Source: Botrimarina hoheduenensis
GTDB taxonomy: Bacteria > Planctomycetota > Planctomycetia > Pirellulales > Lacipirellulaceae
Direction of reading: 5' to 3'
Length of the DNA: 64,000 nt
Assembly (NCBI RefSeq): GCF_007859815.1
Contig: NZ_SJPH01000002.1
Span: 171,824 to 235,823 of the forward strand
Shown here piece after piece: positions 28,516 through 40,288 of this stretch. Numbering within the stretch: position 1 is the first letter of the stretch; every line of letters begins with the position of its first letter. The position numbers and the translations under genes were made by a program. The notes beneath the pieces are model-generated. The model did not search any database, had not been told where the DNA came from, and worked only from the letters and a program-made list of their open reading frames with translations.

Positions 28516-28989
28516 CGAAAATCGACTTTCAGTGGCACACCGGCGCGACAGCGGCCCGGGGGGCTGCGGTCATAAGGTCCGGCGTTAGGTGGTTTCGGCC
28601 TCTTGGTGTGCTGCGCCGGGTGGCGCTGGGGCTGTCGGCGGCGGGGTCGCTGCGGACCGCCCCTCTCGTGAACCCTTCGGGCCGATGAAGGGTCGCGAAG
28701 CTGGTTAGGTTACGGGGGGCGTCTCGGCTGGTCAATCCGTTGCCGGGGCGGGCAGGTTGCGAGGCCCCGGGGGGCGGATTACGATTCGGGGCTCGCGGCG
28801 TCTCGGTGCCGGCTCGGTGGAGGGACCTTATCCCCCCCCCCCGACAACGGCCCTCCCGGGATCGCCCTTGATTGACTGCGGGGCTCCATGATTGACTGCG
28901 GGGCTCTGGGTGCGGGCAACCGCATTTCGGCGGTACCTTTCGATTTAACGTTTTCCCTACTTCCATCGACGCTCGCCGCGTTCTGGCCC
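28516..28989. other. Divergent regulatory region between rpsB and ilvN
   Basis: About 474 bp with no supported gene. It should carry the rpsB promoter (-) and the ilvN promoter (+). Visible structure: a 7-bp inverted repeat ACCCTTC/GAAGGGT (28672-28678 / 28687-28693) and a 20-bp tandem duplication (28869-28908). I see no ilv leader-peptide attenuator: no run of Leu/Val/Ile codons is followed by a T-tract hairpin. Confidence 0.5.
28869..28908. repeat. 20-bp tandem duplication upstream of ilvN
   Basis: TGATTGACTGCGGGGCTC occurs at 28869-28886 and again at 28889-28906. The two 20-bp units match at 18 of 20 positions. It lies about 80 bp before the ilvN start codon. Confidence 0.85.
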
Positions 28990-29514
28990 ATGCGACACGT
29001 CCTCTCAGCCCTCGTCCAGAACGTACCGGGCGTGCTAGCTCACGTCTCGGGCATGCTGGCCTCGCGGGCCTACAACATTCACAGTCTGGCCGTAGGCGAG
29101 ACGGAGGATCCGGAGTTCTCGCGGATGACCTTCGTCGTGGTCGGCGATGACGGCATCCTGGAGCAGGTCCGCAAGCAGCTCGAGAAGATCGTCACCGTTG
29201 TCCGCGTGGACGACGTCAGCTCCAAGGATCACGTGGAGCGTGATCTGATGCTGATTAAGGTCAAGGCCGACAAAGGAGATCGCCCCGAGATCCGCGAGCT
29301 GAGCCGCATCTTCCGCGGCCGCATCGTCGATGTTTCGCCGACCGAGATGATGATCGAGCTATCGGGCCAAGAGAAGAAGGTTCAAGCGTTTATCGACATG
29401 ATGCGTCCGTTTGGAATTATCGAGTTGTGTCGCACCGGGCGGATCGCCATGGTCCGTAGCGTGAACCGCCCGCTCACGGGTCAGCCCGATGAGGTCAGCA
29501 ACGCCGGGGCCTGA
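28990..29514 (+). CDS. ilvN: Acetolactate synthase small (regulatory) subunit
   Basis: 174 residues from ATG 28990; the frame opens earlier at 28888, but the family starts at MRHVLSALVQNVPGVL. An N-terminal ACT domain (residues 1-75; SALVQNVPGVLAHVSG, NIHSLAVGETEDPEFSRM) senses valine in related enzymes. A C-terminal ALS_ss_C domain (from ~84, MLIKVKADKGDRPEIREL) follows. It activates and gives feedback control to the catalytic subunit (IlvB), which is not in the window. Good match to the IlvH/IlvN family; the name IlvH would also fit. ilvC follows at 137 bp on the same strand, consistent with a branched-chain amino acid operon. Confidence 0.94.
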   Translation: MRHVLSALVQNVPGVLAHVSGMLASRAYNIHSLAVGETEDPEFSRMTFVVVGDDGILEQVRKQLEKIVTVVRVDDVSSKDHVERDLMLIKVKADKGDRPEIRELSRIFRGRIVDVSPTEMMIELSGQEKKVQAFIDMMRPFGIIELCRTGRIAMVRSVNRPLTGQPDEVSNAGA

Positions 29515-29651
29515 GCCCGGCGTGATTCGCGACTCCCGCCCGGCGTCGCCAAGACAAGAGATCACAGCGAGTCGTTCGCTGCTTACTATCAGCCTTTACG
29601 AATCGCCAGCCCTTTAGCAGTTGGCTTCGTTACAACCCCCCAGCAGACACG

Positions 29652-30683
29652 ATGGCCAAGATTTACTACGACGCCGACGCGAAGGCCCTAGAAGGTAAGA
29701 CCGTGGCGATTATCGGCTACGGCTCGCAGGGCCACGCCCACGCCCAAAACCTACGCGAGAGCGGCGTAAAGGTAGTCGTGGGTCAGCGTCCGGGCGGTGA
29801 GAACTATGATCTGGCCAAGAAGCATGGCTTCGAGCCGGTCTCAGCAGCTGAGGCGGCCAAGGCGGGCGACGTGGTGAACATCCTCTTGCCGGACGAAGTC
29901 CAGGCGGATGTCTACAAGGCCGATATTCTGCCGAACCTCAAGTCGGGCGCAATCCTCATGTGCTCGCACGGCTTCAACATCCACTTCGGATTGATTCAGC
30001 CCCCGAAGGGAGTCGATCTGCTGCTCGTGGCACCGAAGGGCCCCGGCCACCTGGTGCGCAGCGAGTTCGTCGCCGGCGGTGGAGTTCCCTGCCTGATCGC
30101 CACCCGCAAGGGAGACGCCAAAGCGGCTGACGACGACATGGCCGACGAATCGTCGAGTGTCTTCAAGATCGGCATGGCGTACGCTAAGGGGATCGGCGGC
30201 ACACGCGGTGGCGTGATCCGCACCACCTTCGCCGAGGAGACCGAGACCGACCTCTTTGGCGAGCAGGCCGTTCTCTGCGGCGGTGTTAGCGAACTGGTGA
30301 AGGCGGGTTTCGAGACCCTGGTCGAGGCCGGCTATCAGCCCGAGATGGCCTACTTCGAGTGCCTCCACGAGCTGAAGCTGATCGTCGATCTGTTCTATCA
30401 GGGTGGCCTCAGCTACATGCGTTACAGCGTGAGCAACACGGCCGAGTACGGCGACTACAAGTCGGGCCCGCGCGTCGTGACGCCTGAGACTAAGGCCGAG
30501 ATGAAGCGCATCTTGGACGACATCCAATCGGGCCGTTTCGCCCGCGACTGGATGCTCGAGAACAAGGCGGGTGCCCCGATGTTCAAAGCCACGCGTCGCC
30601 GTGAGCAGGCCCACCCGATCGAGCAGGTCGGCAAGGAGCTACGCCGTATGATGAGCTGGATCGACGAAAAGGAAGTGGGCTGA
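29652..30683 (+). CDS. ilvC: Ketol-acid reductoisomerase
   Basis: 343 residues, class I length. Converts acetolactate (or acetohydroxybutyrate) to dihydroxy-acids in valine/isoleucine synthesis, using NADPH and Mg2+. Seen: cofactor site [19 protein letters not shown] (about 18-36), the [10 protein letters not shown] segment, [17 protein letters not shown] and the active-site region [18 protein letters not shown]. The gene is intact, but its last 68 bp (30616-30683) are repeated at 31290-31357, beyond an AT-rich insert; the Glu codon at 30667-30669 is GAA here and GAG in the distal copy. The likely original ilvC terminator lies after the distal copy. Confidence 0.97.
   Translation: MAKIYYDADAKALEGKTVAIIGYGSQGHAHAQNLRESGVKVVVGQRPGGENYDLAKKHGFEPVSAAEAAKAGDVVNILLPDEVQADVYKADILPNLKSGAILMCSHGFNIHFGLIQPPKGVDLLLVAPKGPGHLVRSEFVAGGGVPCLIATRKGDAKAADDDMADESSSVFKIGMAYAKGIGGTRGGVIRTTFAEETETDLFGEQAVLCGGVSELVKAGFETLVEAGYQPEMAYFECLHELKLIVDLFYQGGLSYMRYSVSNTAEYGDYKSGPRVVTPETKAEMKRILDDIQSGRFARDWMLENKAGAPMFKATRRREQAHPIEQVGKELRRMMSWIDEKEVG
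30616..30683 (+). repeat. Direct repeat copy A: 3' end of ilvC (putative attachment-like site)
   Basis: These 68 bases, from CGATCGAGCAGG to the ilvC stop TGA, recur at 31290-31357. The copies differ only at 30668 (A) versus 31342 (G), a silent change in a Glu codon. Copy A is in frame and completes ilvC. With copy B it brackets a 606-bp AT-rich insert. Confidence 0.95.
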
Positions 30684-30692
30684 ACGCGCTAA

Positions 30693-31265
30693 GTGAATCG
30701 CATGAACAACTCCCCATCGCACGACGAGTTGTCGCCCTCAAGAAAAATATACAACTGGGCAAATTCATTCGATCAAGCAAACCGGGCTGTTGCCGAGCTA
30801 GATTACTCGTTAATGACCGGTAGAAAGTGCGAACTCAAATGGGAGAAGCCCGCCATATTCCCAGGCATTGTGCTTGCAGCTTTTGCTTCGGAGTTATACC
30901 TAAAAGCTGCTATCACATTTGAAGGTAACAAACCGCCCCGAACACATAGACTACGCGAACTGTTCGATGCTTTAAGCGAAAATGCTCAAGCTGTTATCCA
31001 GCTGTGCTATTTAGATCTTGTTACAAGGAGCGCACCTGTAATTCGCGTAGAACAGATAGAAGCATCGCCCAGATTGGGGTTCATGCAAAAAGAGCTAGCA
31101 GATTTCTATAGTCACTTGGATCGAATATCGGATAATTTTGCCAAGTGGAGGTATGGTTACGAGAGCATGCCCAGTAGTGATGGCTGGTCATCGACTGAAA
31201 AATTCATGGATGCTTGTCGCGTAGGCTACTTGAATATCGAGGCTGGCTTAGACTTAGGCGTATAA
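30693..31265 (+). CDS. AT-rich orphan gene, HEPN-like helical protein, likely acquired
   Basis: 190 residues from GTG 30693 (187 from ATG 30702, equally possible). All-helical, no signal peptide. The segment VLAAFASELYLKAAITFEG followed by PRTHRLRELFDAL and then 'NAQAVIQLCYL' has the E-x-Y-L-K-A ... H-x-L-x-x-L-F pattern of HEPN-type helical-bundle proteins, which include toxins and phage-defence RNases. A strict R-x4-6-H RNase motif is not clear, so nuclease activity is unproven. By hand count, 30721-31260 is about 46% GC (248/540) against about 63% in a 60-bp sample of ilvC, and codons end often in A/T, unlike the neighbours. It is the only gene between the two copies of the ilvC 3' end. 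Function is unknown; defence or toxin roles are speculation. Confidence 0.75.
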   Translation: MNRMNNSPSHDELSPSRKIYNWANSFDQANRAVAELDYSLMTGRKCELKWEKPAIFPGIVLAAFASELYLKAAITFEGNKPPRTHRLRELFDALSENAQAVIQLCYLDLVTRSAPVIRVEQIEASPRLGFMQKELADFYSHLDRISDNFAKWRYGYESMPSSDGWSSTEKFMDACRVGYLNIEAGLDLGV

Positions 31266-31289
31266 ATTATATTTGAAGGAGACCGTTCT

Positions 31290-31357
31290 CGATCGAGCAG
31301 GTCGGCAAGGAGCTACGCCGTATGATGAGCTGGATCGACGAGAAGGAAGTGGGCTGA
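31290..31357 (+). repeat. Direct repeat copy B: displaced ilvC 3' end
   Basis: 67 of 68 bases equal 30616-30683. It has no start of its own and is not preceded by the rest of ilvC, so it is a remnant. The intrinsic terminator that ilvC would be expected to use follows 40 bp later, suggesting that this copy is the one in its original place. Confidence 0.95.
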
Positions 31358-31397
31358 GCCAACGCGACAGGCCCGCATCGGAAACAAGTCACCGCGA

Positions 31398-31426
31398 AAC
31401 CTCGGCCTTTTGGCCGAGGTTTTTTT
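31398..31426 (+). terminator. Intrinsic terminator, probably the original ilvC terminator
   Basis: AACCTCGGCC (31398-31407), loop TTTT, GGCCGAGGTT (31412-31421), followed by T's to 31426. A 10-bp perfect stem with a T tract. It is the first strong terminator after ilvC and the inserted gene. Confidence 0.92.
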
Positions 31427-31486
31427 GCATTCCTTGGGCCAAAAAAACAAAGATTCTTTGCATGCCCCGACCGGGGAAGTTAGGGT

Positions 31487-31510
31487 GATGTCCGCCATGT
31501 TGCGGACATC
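31487..31510. repeat. 9-bp perfect inverted repeat upstream of a giant PEP-CTERM gene
   Basis: GATGTCCGC (31487-31495) and GCGGACATC (31502-31510), separated by six bases. It ends 33 bp before the ATG of the PEP-CTERM gene. It could be an operator or a leader hairpin. There is no T tract, so it is not an intrinsic terminator. Confidence 0.75.
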
Positions 31511-31543
31511 CGCTTGCCCCGACGTATCCCCCGGGCCCCACAA

Positions 31544-34500
31544 ATGCGCACTCTTCATCTTTTCTTATGCGCGGTTCTTGCGCTTGTCGTTGCCTCGCCT
31601 GCCGAGGCGATCAATGTCTTTTGGGACGATGGGGGTTCCGGCAAGAGCTGGACCACCGCTAACAACTGGAGCCCGAACCAGCGACCAGACAATGACGACG
31701 TTTTTGTGGGGAATCTTGCCGCCGCGGTAGGGGACAGCACCACGCTGGACGACGACTTCGCGATCAACAGCCTAACGATCAGCAACGCCGCAGACGTCGA
31801 TACGGCCAAGTTCTTTCTCAAGGTGAGCGGCCCGATCTCGGTGAGTGGCGCGGGCTCGACGCTCACAGCGTCGGAGCACGTCGATGGCTCCGCCGTGGAC
31901 GCCATCAACGCCGCGTCGATCACTGCTGGACTCAATGGTGCCTTTGTGATGAACGGCGGTCGAACGGTTCTGGCCGATTCAAGCGCCGCCTCGGCAGACC
32001 TGATCGTGGGAGTCAACAGCTTCTTCGCGGGCTACGGCCAGTTGCAATTCAACGACACCTACGGGGCCGGCATCTCGCCGCTGGTGAACGATGGCAGCCT
32101 GACCACCCAACGCGAGTCCGGTTCGTCCAATGCCACTCGCTTTACGCTGTCGATTGATTCGAGCGCCGCCAGCGCGCCGCTCGATCTGGACGGCTTCGCG
32201 GGCAATGGAACGGTCGGGGTTACCTCGCAGACGACGCTGGACATCAACCAGCCGATCACGCCGTTCGGCAGCACGATGACGCTCAACCCGGGGGCCGAAC
32301 TCGATATCAACACCAGCTGGGCGCTCAATGGCACGGTGTCGGTCAACGCGGGCAGCCCGCTGCCAGGGGTTGCGCCGCAAGCGACGATCGACGGCGGCAC
32401 GGTCGTTGTGAATCCTGGCGCGGGCGTGTTCGTCAACAGCGGCGAGCTGGTGATCGACGCGGGGACCAACTTTCAGCCGGGTTCCACTCTGCAGCTGGGC
32501 GTTGCTAACTCGGCGATCACGTTCAACGCCCCCGCCAGCGTGCTGGGGACGTTTGCCGTTCCCAGCAGCTCGGGGCTCGCGATCAATGTGAACGATACCG
32601 TGACGATCGGCTCGACGCCTTTCGACTGGGATGGGGCCGAGAACTCGGTTACCAACATCAGCCCCACAGGCCAGCTGACGATCAACTCGACCGATATCTC
32701 TCCGAGCGCGGTGGACGATACGTTTGACGGCACGATCAACATCACCGGGGGCCGTCTCGTCGCGAACGTTGTGGGTGGCTGGCAGATGGGCGGCACGGTG
32801 AATATTGCCTTTGGCTCGGGCATCGCGGGGCGGCTCGGTGGATCAAGTCCCATGACCGTCGTCAGCGGCGGCTTGATCAATCACACTGCCGGCTTCGGGC
32901 AGATTGGCGCACCGGTCATTTTCGAGCCGGGTTCTTCAACGGTTGTTGCGCCGAACAGCAATGGCAAGCTGATCTTCACGAACAGCGTTACCTTCCAAGG
33001 AGGGTCGTCTCACACCGGTGCCGGTCGGTTGTCGTTCGATAGCACCACCACCACGGTAAACGGCGCCACCACGATCAACATGACGGGCGACGTGCTCCTC
33101 GATGAGGATGCGGCGAACAACGACACCACGCTCACGCTTAACAACGACTTCACCGTGAACGCCGCCTCGGTCGGCGTGTTTGGTGCCGGGTCGGTGGCAG
33201 CGGGCATCGACCTGATCGCGATCAACAACGCCAACGCCACGCTGACCGTCAATCAGTCCTCGACCAACACCTGGACGCTCGGTCCCGATGGCGTCATCAC
33301 CATCAACGGGTCGGGGACCATCACGACAACCCTGGCCGGCGACGATCTCGTGGTTCTCGGCTTGGTGGATGTTACCAACATCACACGGCTGGGCGCTCGG
33401 CTCGACATTGGTTCTACCGGCACCCTGCGCGCCAACACGGCGACGATCGCCGTCACGCCCCAGGCACGGCTGGGCGGCGGATCGATTAACAATCCGAACA
33501 CGATCTCGGGCGGGCAGATCTCCAGCGGCGGCGAGATCGTTGCCGAGAACGGCAAGGCTCTGTATGGGTATGGCTTTGTGGACGCCAACGTGCGGTTTCT
33601 TGGCAACTCGGAGCTGATCGCCGAAGGGGGGCAGCTCTTTGTAAACGGTGCGGTGCTCGACGTGGGCGTGATCGGCGTCGCAGGGCCCGGTTCGCAGCTT
33701 GTGCTTGCCAATGCTTATTCCACTCCGGCCGGCAGCGCAATCGAATTGCGCGGCGGGCTCGTGACCGCTCTAGCGGGGGCCACCAACACCACGGAGATCC
33801 GCGGCTACGGGACTCTCAATCCCGGCGTGATGATCAACAACGGCACGATCCGCACCCAAGGGGGCGTGGGTCAAGAACTGGTTATCGCCGCTGGGGCCGG
33901 CACCCTGAACCTTGACGGCACTACGGAGAACGGCAGCCTCGAAGTGACCGGCGGCAATCTCCGCATCGACCGCCCCCTGAGCGATGCCTTCAACGGCATC
34001 GCAACGGTCGGCTTCGACACGCCCAGCGGCATCGCCTATTCGCTCGAGATCAACGAAGACTGGACCCTCGCCCCGAGCGGAACGCTCAACCTGAACGGAT
34101 CGGCCACCTCCTTCGCGACGCTCCGCGGAGCGGGCGAAGCCCAGCTCAACGGCACGCTCAACGTCGGCAACCGCGCGAACATCAGCGCCAATGCGAATCT
34201 CGGCGCGACTGCGACCGTCAACCTGGACGAGAACGAACAGCTCCGAGTCTCTCTCAATCAGTTAACGGTAGACGCCAACGCCACTTTTGTGGGGGGTGGT
34301 TTGTTGTGGTCGACCAACTCGGGCACCGTCATGCTGCGTGACGGCGTGGATACGGAGGACGTGATCTTGGTCAACGATCGTCGCGTTCGCCTGGGAACCG
34401 CCGCCGACATGAACGTGGCCACCGCCACGACGTTCTTCTACGACCAGTTGGCTTTCGCCCAACTCTTTATCGACATCGGCGGGACCGATCCGAGCCGTTA

Positions 34501-34981
34501 CGACCGACTCGTCGCCACCAACGGTGCCAACCTCGCTGGCGATCTTGATATCGACCTGATCAGTGGGTTTGTGCCCTCGCTCGGGGACACGTTCGATGTG
34601 CTCCTCACCCCGGGCGGTCAGTTCGGCAATTTTGCGGCGGTCAACACGAGCGACGCCACGATCGGCGGCGGGCTCACCTGGCAGGTCCGTTACACGGGTA
34701 CCGCGGTCCGATTGGAAGTGGTCGAGGTCGGTCTGCCGGGCGACTACAACAACGACAACGTTGTGGATGTCGCCGACTACACGCTGTGGCGTGACAGCCT
34801 GGGCGACACGATCAATCTGACCGCCGACGGCGACCGAGACGGCATCGTCGATCAAGACGACTACGACGTGTGGGTCAACAACTTCGGTGCGATGGGCCCC
34901 GCGATCGCCGTGCCCGAACCCGCAGGGCTGCTGCTGGTCGGCGTGGGGATGATGCTCGTCCCTCGTCGGCGGCGGCGTTAG
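31544..34981 (+). CDS. Giant PEP-CTERM secreted protein with dockerin-type repeats
   Basis: 1145 residues from ATG 31544, placed so that a signal peptide (about 2-22, ending SPAEA) is at the N-terminus; the frame also opens at 31514 (TTG). The start of the mature chain, NVFWDDGGSGKSWTTANNWS, is typical of planctomycete PEP-CTERM proteins. Residues ~60-1000 are Gly/Thr/Asn-rich, beta-helix-like sequence (filamentous haemagglutinin-like repetition). Near the C-terminus are two Asp/Asn-rich Ca2+-binding loops of dockerin type I (GDYNNDNVVDVADYTLWR and GDRDGIVDQDDYDVWVNNFG), followed by VPEPAGLLLVGVG, a hydrophobic span and RRRRR, the exosortase sorting signal. Likely a surface or extracellular protein; partner cohesins are not in the window. 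An ilvC-type terminator and an inverted repeat lie upstream. Confidence 0.9.
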   Translation: MRTLHLFLCAVLALVVASPAEAINVFWDDGGSGKSWTTANNWSPNQRPDNDDVFVGNLAAAVGDSTTLDDDFAINSLTISNAADVDTAKFFLKVSGPISVSGAGSTLTASEHVDGSAVDAINAASITAGLNGAFVMNGGRTVLADSSAASADLIVGVNSFFAGYGQLQFNDTYGAGISPLVNDGSLTTQRESGSSNATRFTLSIDSSAASAPLDLDGFAGNGTVGVTSQTTLDINQPITPFGSTMTLNPGAELDINTSWALNGTVSVNAGSPLPGVAPQATIDGGTVVVNPGAGVFVNSGELVIDAGTNFQPGSTLQLGVANSAITFNAPASVLGTFAVPSSSGLAINVNDTVTIGSTPFDWDGAENSVTNISPTGQLTINSTDISPSAVDDTFDGTINITGGRLVANVVGGWQMGGTVNIAFGSGIAGRLGGSSPMTVVSGGLINHTAGFGQIGAPVIFEPGSSTVVAPNSNGKLIFTNSVTFQGGSSHTGAGRLSFDSTTTTVNGATTINMTGDVLLDEDAANNDTTLTLNNDFTVNAASVGVFGAGSVAAGIDLIAINNANATLTVNQSSTNTWTLGPDGVITINGSGTITTTLAGDDLVVLGLVDVTNITRLGARLDIGSTGTLRANTATIAVTPQARLGGGSINNPNTISGGQISSGGEIVAENGKALYGYGFVDANVRFLGNSELIAEGGQLFVNGAVLDVGVIGVAGPGSQLVLANAYSTPAGSAIELRGGLVTALAGATNTTEIRGYGTLNPGVMINNGTIRTQGGVGQELVIAAGAGTLNLDGTTENGSLEVTGGNLRIDRPLSDAFNGIATVGFDTPSGIAYSLEINEDWTLAPSGTLNLNGSATSFATLRGAGEAQLNGTLNVGNRANISANANLGATATVNLDENEQLRVSLNQLTVDANATFVGGGLLWSTNSGTVMLRDGVDTEDVILVNDRRVRLGTAADMNVATATTFFYDQLAFAQLFIDIGGTDPSRYDRLVATNGANLAGDLDIDLISGFVPSLGDTFDVLLTPGGQFGNFAAVNTSDATIGGGLTWQVRYTGTAVRLEVVEVGLPGDYNNDNVVDVADYTLWRDSLGDTINLTADGDRDGIVDQDDYDVWVNNFGAMGPAIAVPEPAGLLLVGVGMMLVPRRRRR

Positions 34982-35144
34982 CCAACTTAGGGCCTAGCCA
35001 GCGATTGTTGAATCACACCGCCTCGGTCTCGCAATAAGGCACGGCGAATCAGCGACGGATCCCGTCGCGGCCGAGTTGCCTCGCCTAGCGCCATCTTGCC
35101 GGTCTCGCGACACGAGATCACCTTCTGACGGTGATTTGATCGCT

Positions 35145-36638
35145 TTACTGCAACCTTGCCTTTAAGCGTTGCAGATGGCGAATCGCGCCGCGACGGTCGG
35201 GATACTCCTTCGTCACGATATGGCCCGAAGCGCCCTCCGCCTTCAGCCGTTCTCGCACCTTGCGGGCCCACCGGTCTGCTGCCGAAGGAGAGATCGCGAC
35301 CTCGGCCAGCGTGTAGAACACCCGCCCCCGTTTGACCGTGACACTCATCACGTAGTGGGTTTGGTTGTCGATTGGGTCTGTGTAGGCGGATTGCAGCTTA
35401 CGGCTGGTAAGATGGGCCTGCACTTCTTGCTCGATCGCGGCAAAGTCGTCGCCAAAGTGTTTGACGAACAACGGATCGGGCCCGTGCTGAACGGCGCTGG
35501 GCGGCGGCGTCAATGGCTCTTTAACCGACAGCTCGCGCAGGTAGGCGGTGAATTCGTCGGTCCGCTGCTCGGCCAGATAGTGCGTTAGCCCCCAGGCGAC
35601 GGCGTAGCCGTGTGAGGTGAGGCCCGGTGCCGAGACCACCTCGCGGATGACACGCCCCCCTTCGCCCGGCGTGCGAAGCAGGTCACGCATGCGGAGATCG
35701 TTGACCATGCCCGGCTGGGTCCAGGCGACCGCGCGGGCGGGGATCTGATCACCGTCCGCTTTGCGGATGCGCGAGCTGACCTGCAAGGGACAGAAGTACT
35801 CAGCGATCCCCTCGGTGATCCAAGCGGGCCAGCCCGAACGACGCTGCTGGATGGCGGTGTTGGCGAGCAGCTGGTGAATCGCCTCGTGGGCGACCACGTA
35901 CGAGGCCTGCTTGAGGGCGTACTCGGGCGCGGCGTCGAAGAGCCGTTCGTCTTCGTACATCACGACACAATTGGTGTCGATGTTGTAGTAGGCGAGCATC
36001 TCGGGCGGAGCTTTGTAGTAGGCGTCGAATGCCGCGCGGCTGGGCAGGATGATGACCACCAGCGGCGTCGCTGGGCGCTCGACCGGCAAGCCCCAGGCCC
36101 TGAGCTGAGTGACGACCCCCTTGAGCATCGATTCAAGAATGCCGCGGGTGTGTTGGTAAAAACCATCGCTCGACTGATAGACAAAGTAGAAGTAGCCGGC
36201 CCGCTCGTGCTGAAAGTCGCGCAGCCCGCCCGCTTCGAGCCACGCGCGGATCTCGTCGTCAGTGGCGACGCTAAGCGGCTCCGTGGCGGGGCGGGTCTGC
36301 TCTCGCGGGACCGCCTTGAGTTCGCCCGTGGGAAGGACCACCACGCGCAGCGGGCCCAAATCGCACAAGACACGCACGATCTGCGGGGCGATGCCGGGCG
36401 CGGGCTGATACGCGACGACGGGCACCTCGGGCGGTGTGGGCTCGACCCCCTCGGGAACCATGAGCCCCTCGAGTCCCTGCGGCGGACGGGCAGGGGCCAC
36501 GTCGAGCGTGGCGGTCGATTCGGCATCTTCGTCTGAAGGCGTTTGCCCCCACGAGAGCCCGGCGGTGAATCCTCCGCTCAGCAGGCCCGCCAGGGCCAGC
36601 AGCAGAGCTGCGAACAGCGGTCTCTGAGGTGGTGTCAT
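35145..36638 (-). CDS. DUF1570 protein with zincin motif, secreted
   Basis: 497 residues. Signal peptide at ~7-31 (ending around LSWGQ). An N-terminal domain (about 60-170) is followed by the DUF1570 region, with the zincin signature [11 protein letters not shown] and [10 protein letters not shown] about 25 residues later, a HExxH ... GxxEY arrangement typical of this predicted peptidase family. The C-terminal part (about 410-497) includes a region resembling a sporulation-related-like repeat ([19 protein letters not shown]). The role is unknown; peptidase activity is inferred from the zinc motif. The gene diverges from carB (360 bp between starts). Confidence 0.83.
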   Translation of the reverse strand: MTPPQRPLFAALLLALAGLLSGGFTAGLSWGQTPSDEDAESTATLDVAPARPPQGLEGLMVPEGVEPTPPEVPVVAYQPAPGIAPQIVRVLCDLGPLRVVVLPTGELKAVPREQTRPATEPLSVATDDEIRAWLEAGGLRDFQHERAGYFYFVYQSSDGFYQHTRGILESMLKGVVTQLRAWGLPVERPATPLVVIILPSRAAFDAYYKAPPEMLAYYNIDTNCVVMYEDERLFDAAPEYALKQASYVVAHEAIHQLLANTAIQQRRSGWPAWITEGIAEYFCPLQVSSRIRKADGDQIPARAVAWTQPGMVNDLRMRDLLRTPGEGGRVIREVVSAPGLTSHGYAVAWGLTHYLAEQRTDEFTAYLRELSVKEPLTPPPSAVQHGPDPLFVKHFGDDFAAIEQEVQAHLTSRKLQSAYTDPIDNQTHYVMSVTVKRGRVFYTLAEVAISPSAADRWARKVRERLKAEGASGHIVTKEYPDRRGAIRHLQRLKARLQ

Positions 36639-36997
36639 CGCCCCCTTATCGGTCGGAAGTAGCCCATCTGAGACACGCCGTGGGTTGTCCGGCTTCGCGC
36701 TGTTCGCGTGGCGGCTACTGCGGTTGTAATCCGTGGTGGGACCGAGGCCAACGCTTGGATCGAGCCTCGGGCCGCCAGGAACTCCGCGTGCGCGACCGAA
36801 GTCGCCAATCCGGCCCGTTTCGCCGGCGTTTTCGCCGTGATACCCTGCTCAAGCTATCGCCTTGGCGCGCCTCCGCGGGGGAGTTTCCGCCGGCGGCGAC
36901 CGGGGTCCGATTCCCCAGGCCCCGCGCCCGTGTCACTTGCGACCGACCGGTTGGGGCCGCGTCTGACGCTGTTATCCTGCTTCCCGCTGCTAACGCT
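36639..36997. other. Intergenic region between a DUF1570 gene and carB
   Basis: About 359 bp. A frame stays open through it upstream of carB, but it lacks family matches and the carB ATG at 36998 fits the protein alignment. It probably holds divergent promoters; I see no convincing -10/-35 pair or other structure. Confidence 0.5.
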
Positions 36998-40256
<3,259 letters not shown>

Positions 40257-40261
<5 letters not shown>

Positions 40262-40288
40262 TCGCACATTCGTGATCGCACATTCGTG
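40257..40288. repeat. 14-bp tandem repeat overlapping the carB stop codon
   Basis: CGTGATCGCACATT occurs at 40257-40270 and 40271-40284, followed by a partial copy. The first copy contains the carB stop (TGA at 40259-40261). Confidence 0.85.

Larger units (their letters stand above)
30684..31357 (+). mobile_element. Putative insertion at the ilvC 3' end (integrase-less unit)
   Basis: A 606-bp AT-rich segment (30684-31289) plus one 68-bp repeat copy. The proximal copy restores the ilvC coding end and the distal copy is a displaced remnant lying next to the intrinsic terminator, which is how site-specific integration into a gene's 3' end looks. There is no integrase, no inverted terminal repeats and no transposase. 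It may be a decayed island, a unit mobilised in trans, or a product of homologous recombination. The boundaries are inferred from the repeat only. Confidence 0.6.

Noticed and set aside
28516-28989. Transcription attenuator or leader peptide for ilvN
   Set aside because: No short ORF rich in Leu/Val/Ile codons followed by a T-tract hairpin was seen.
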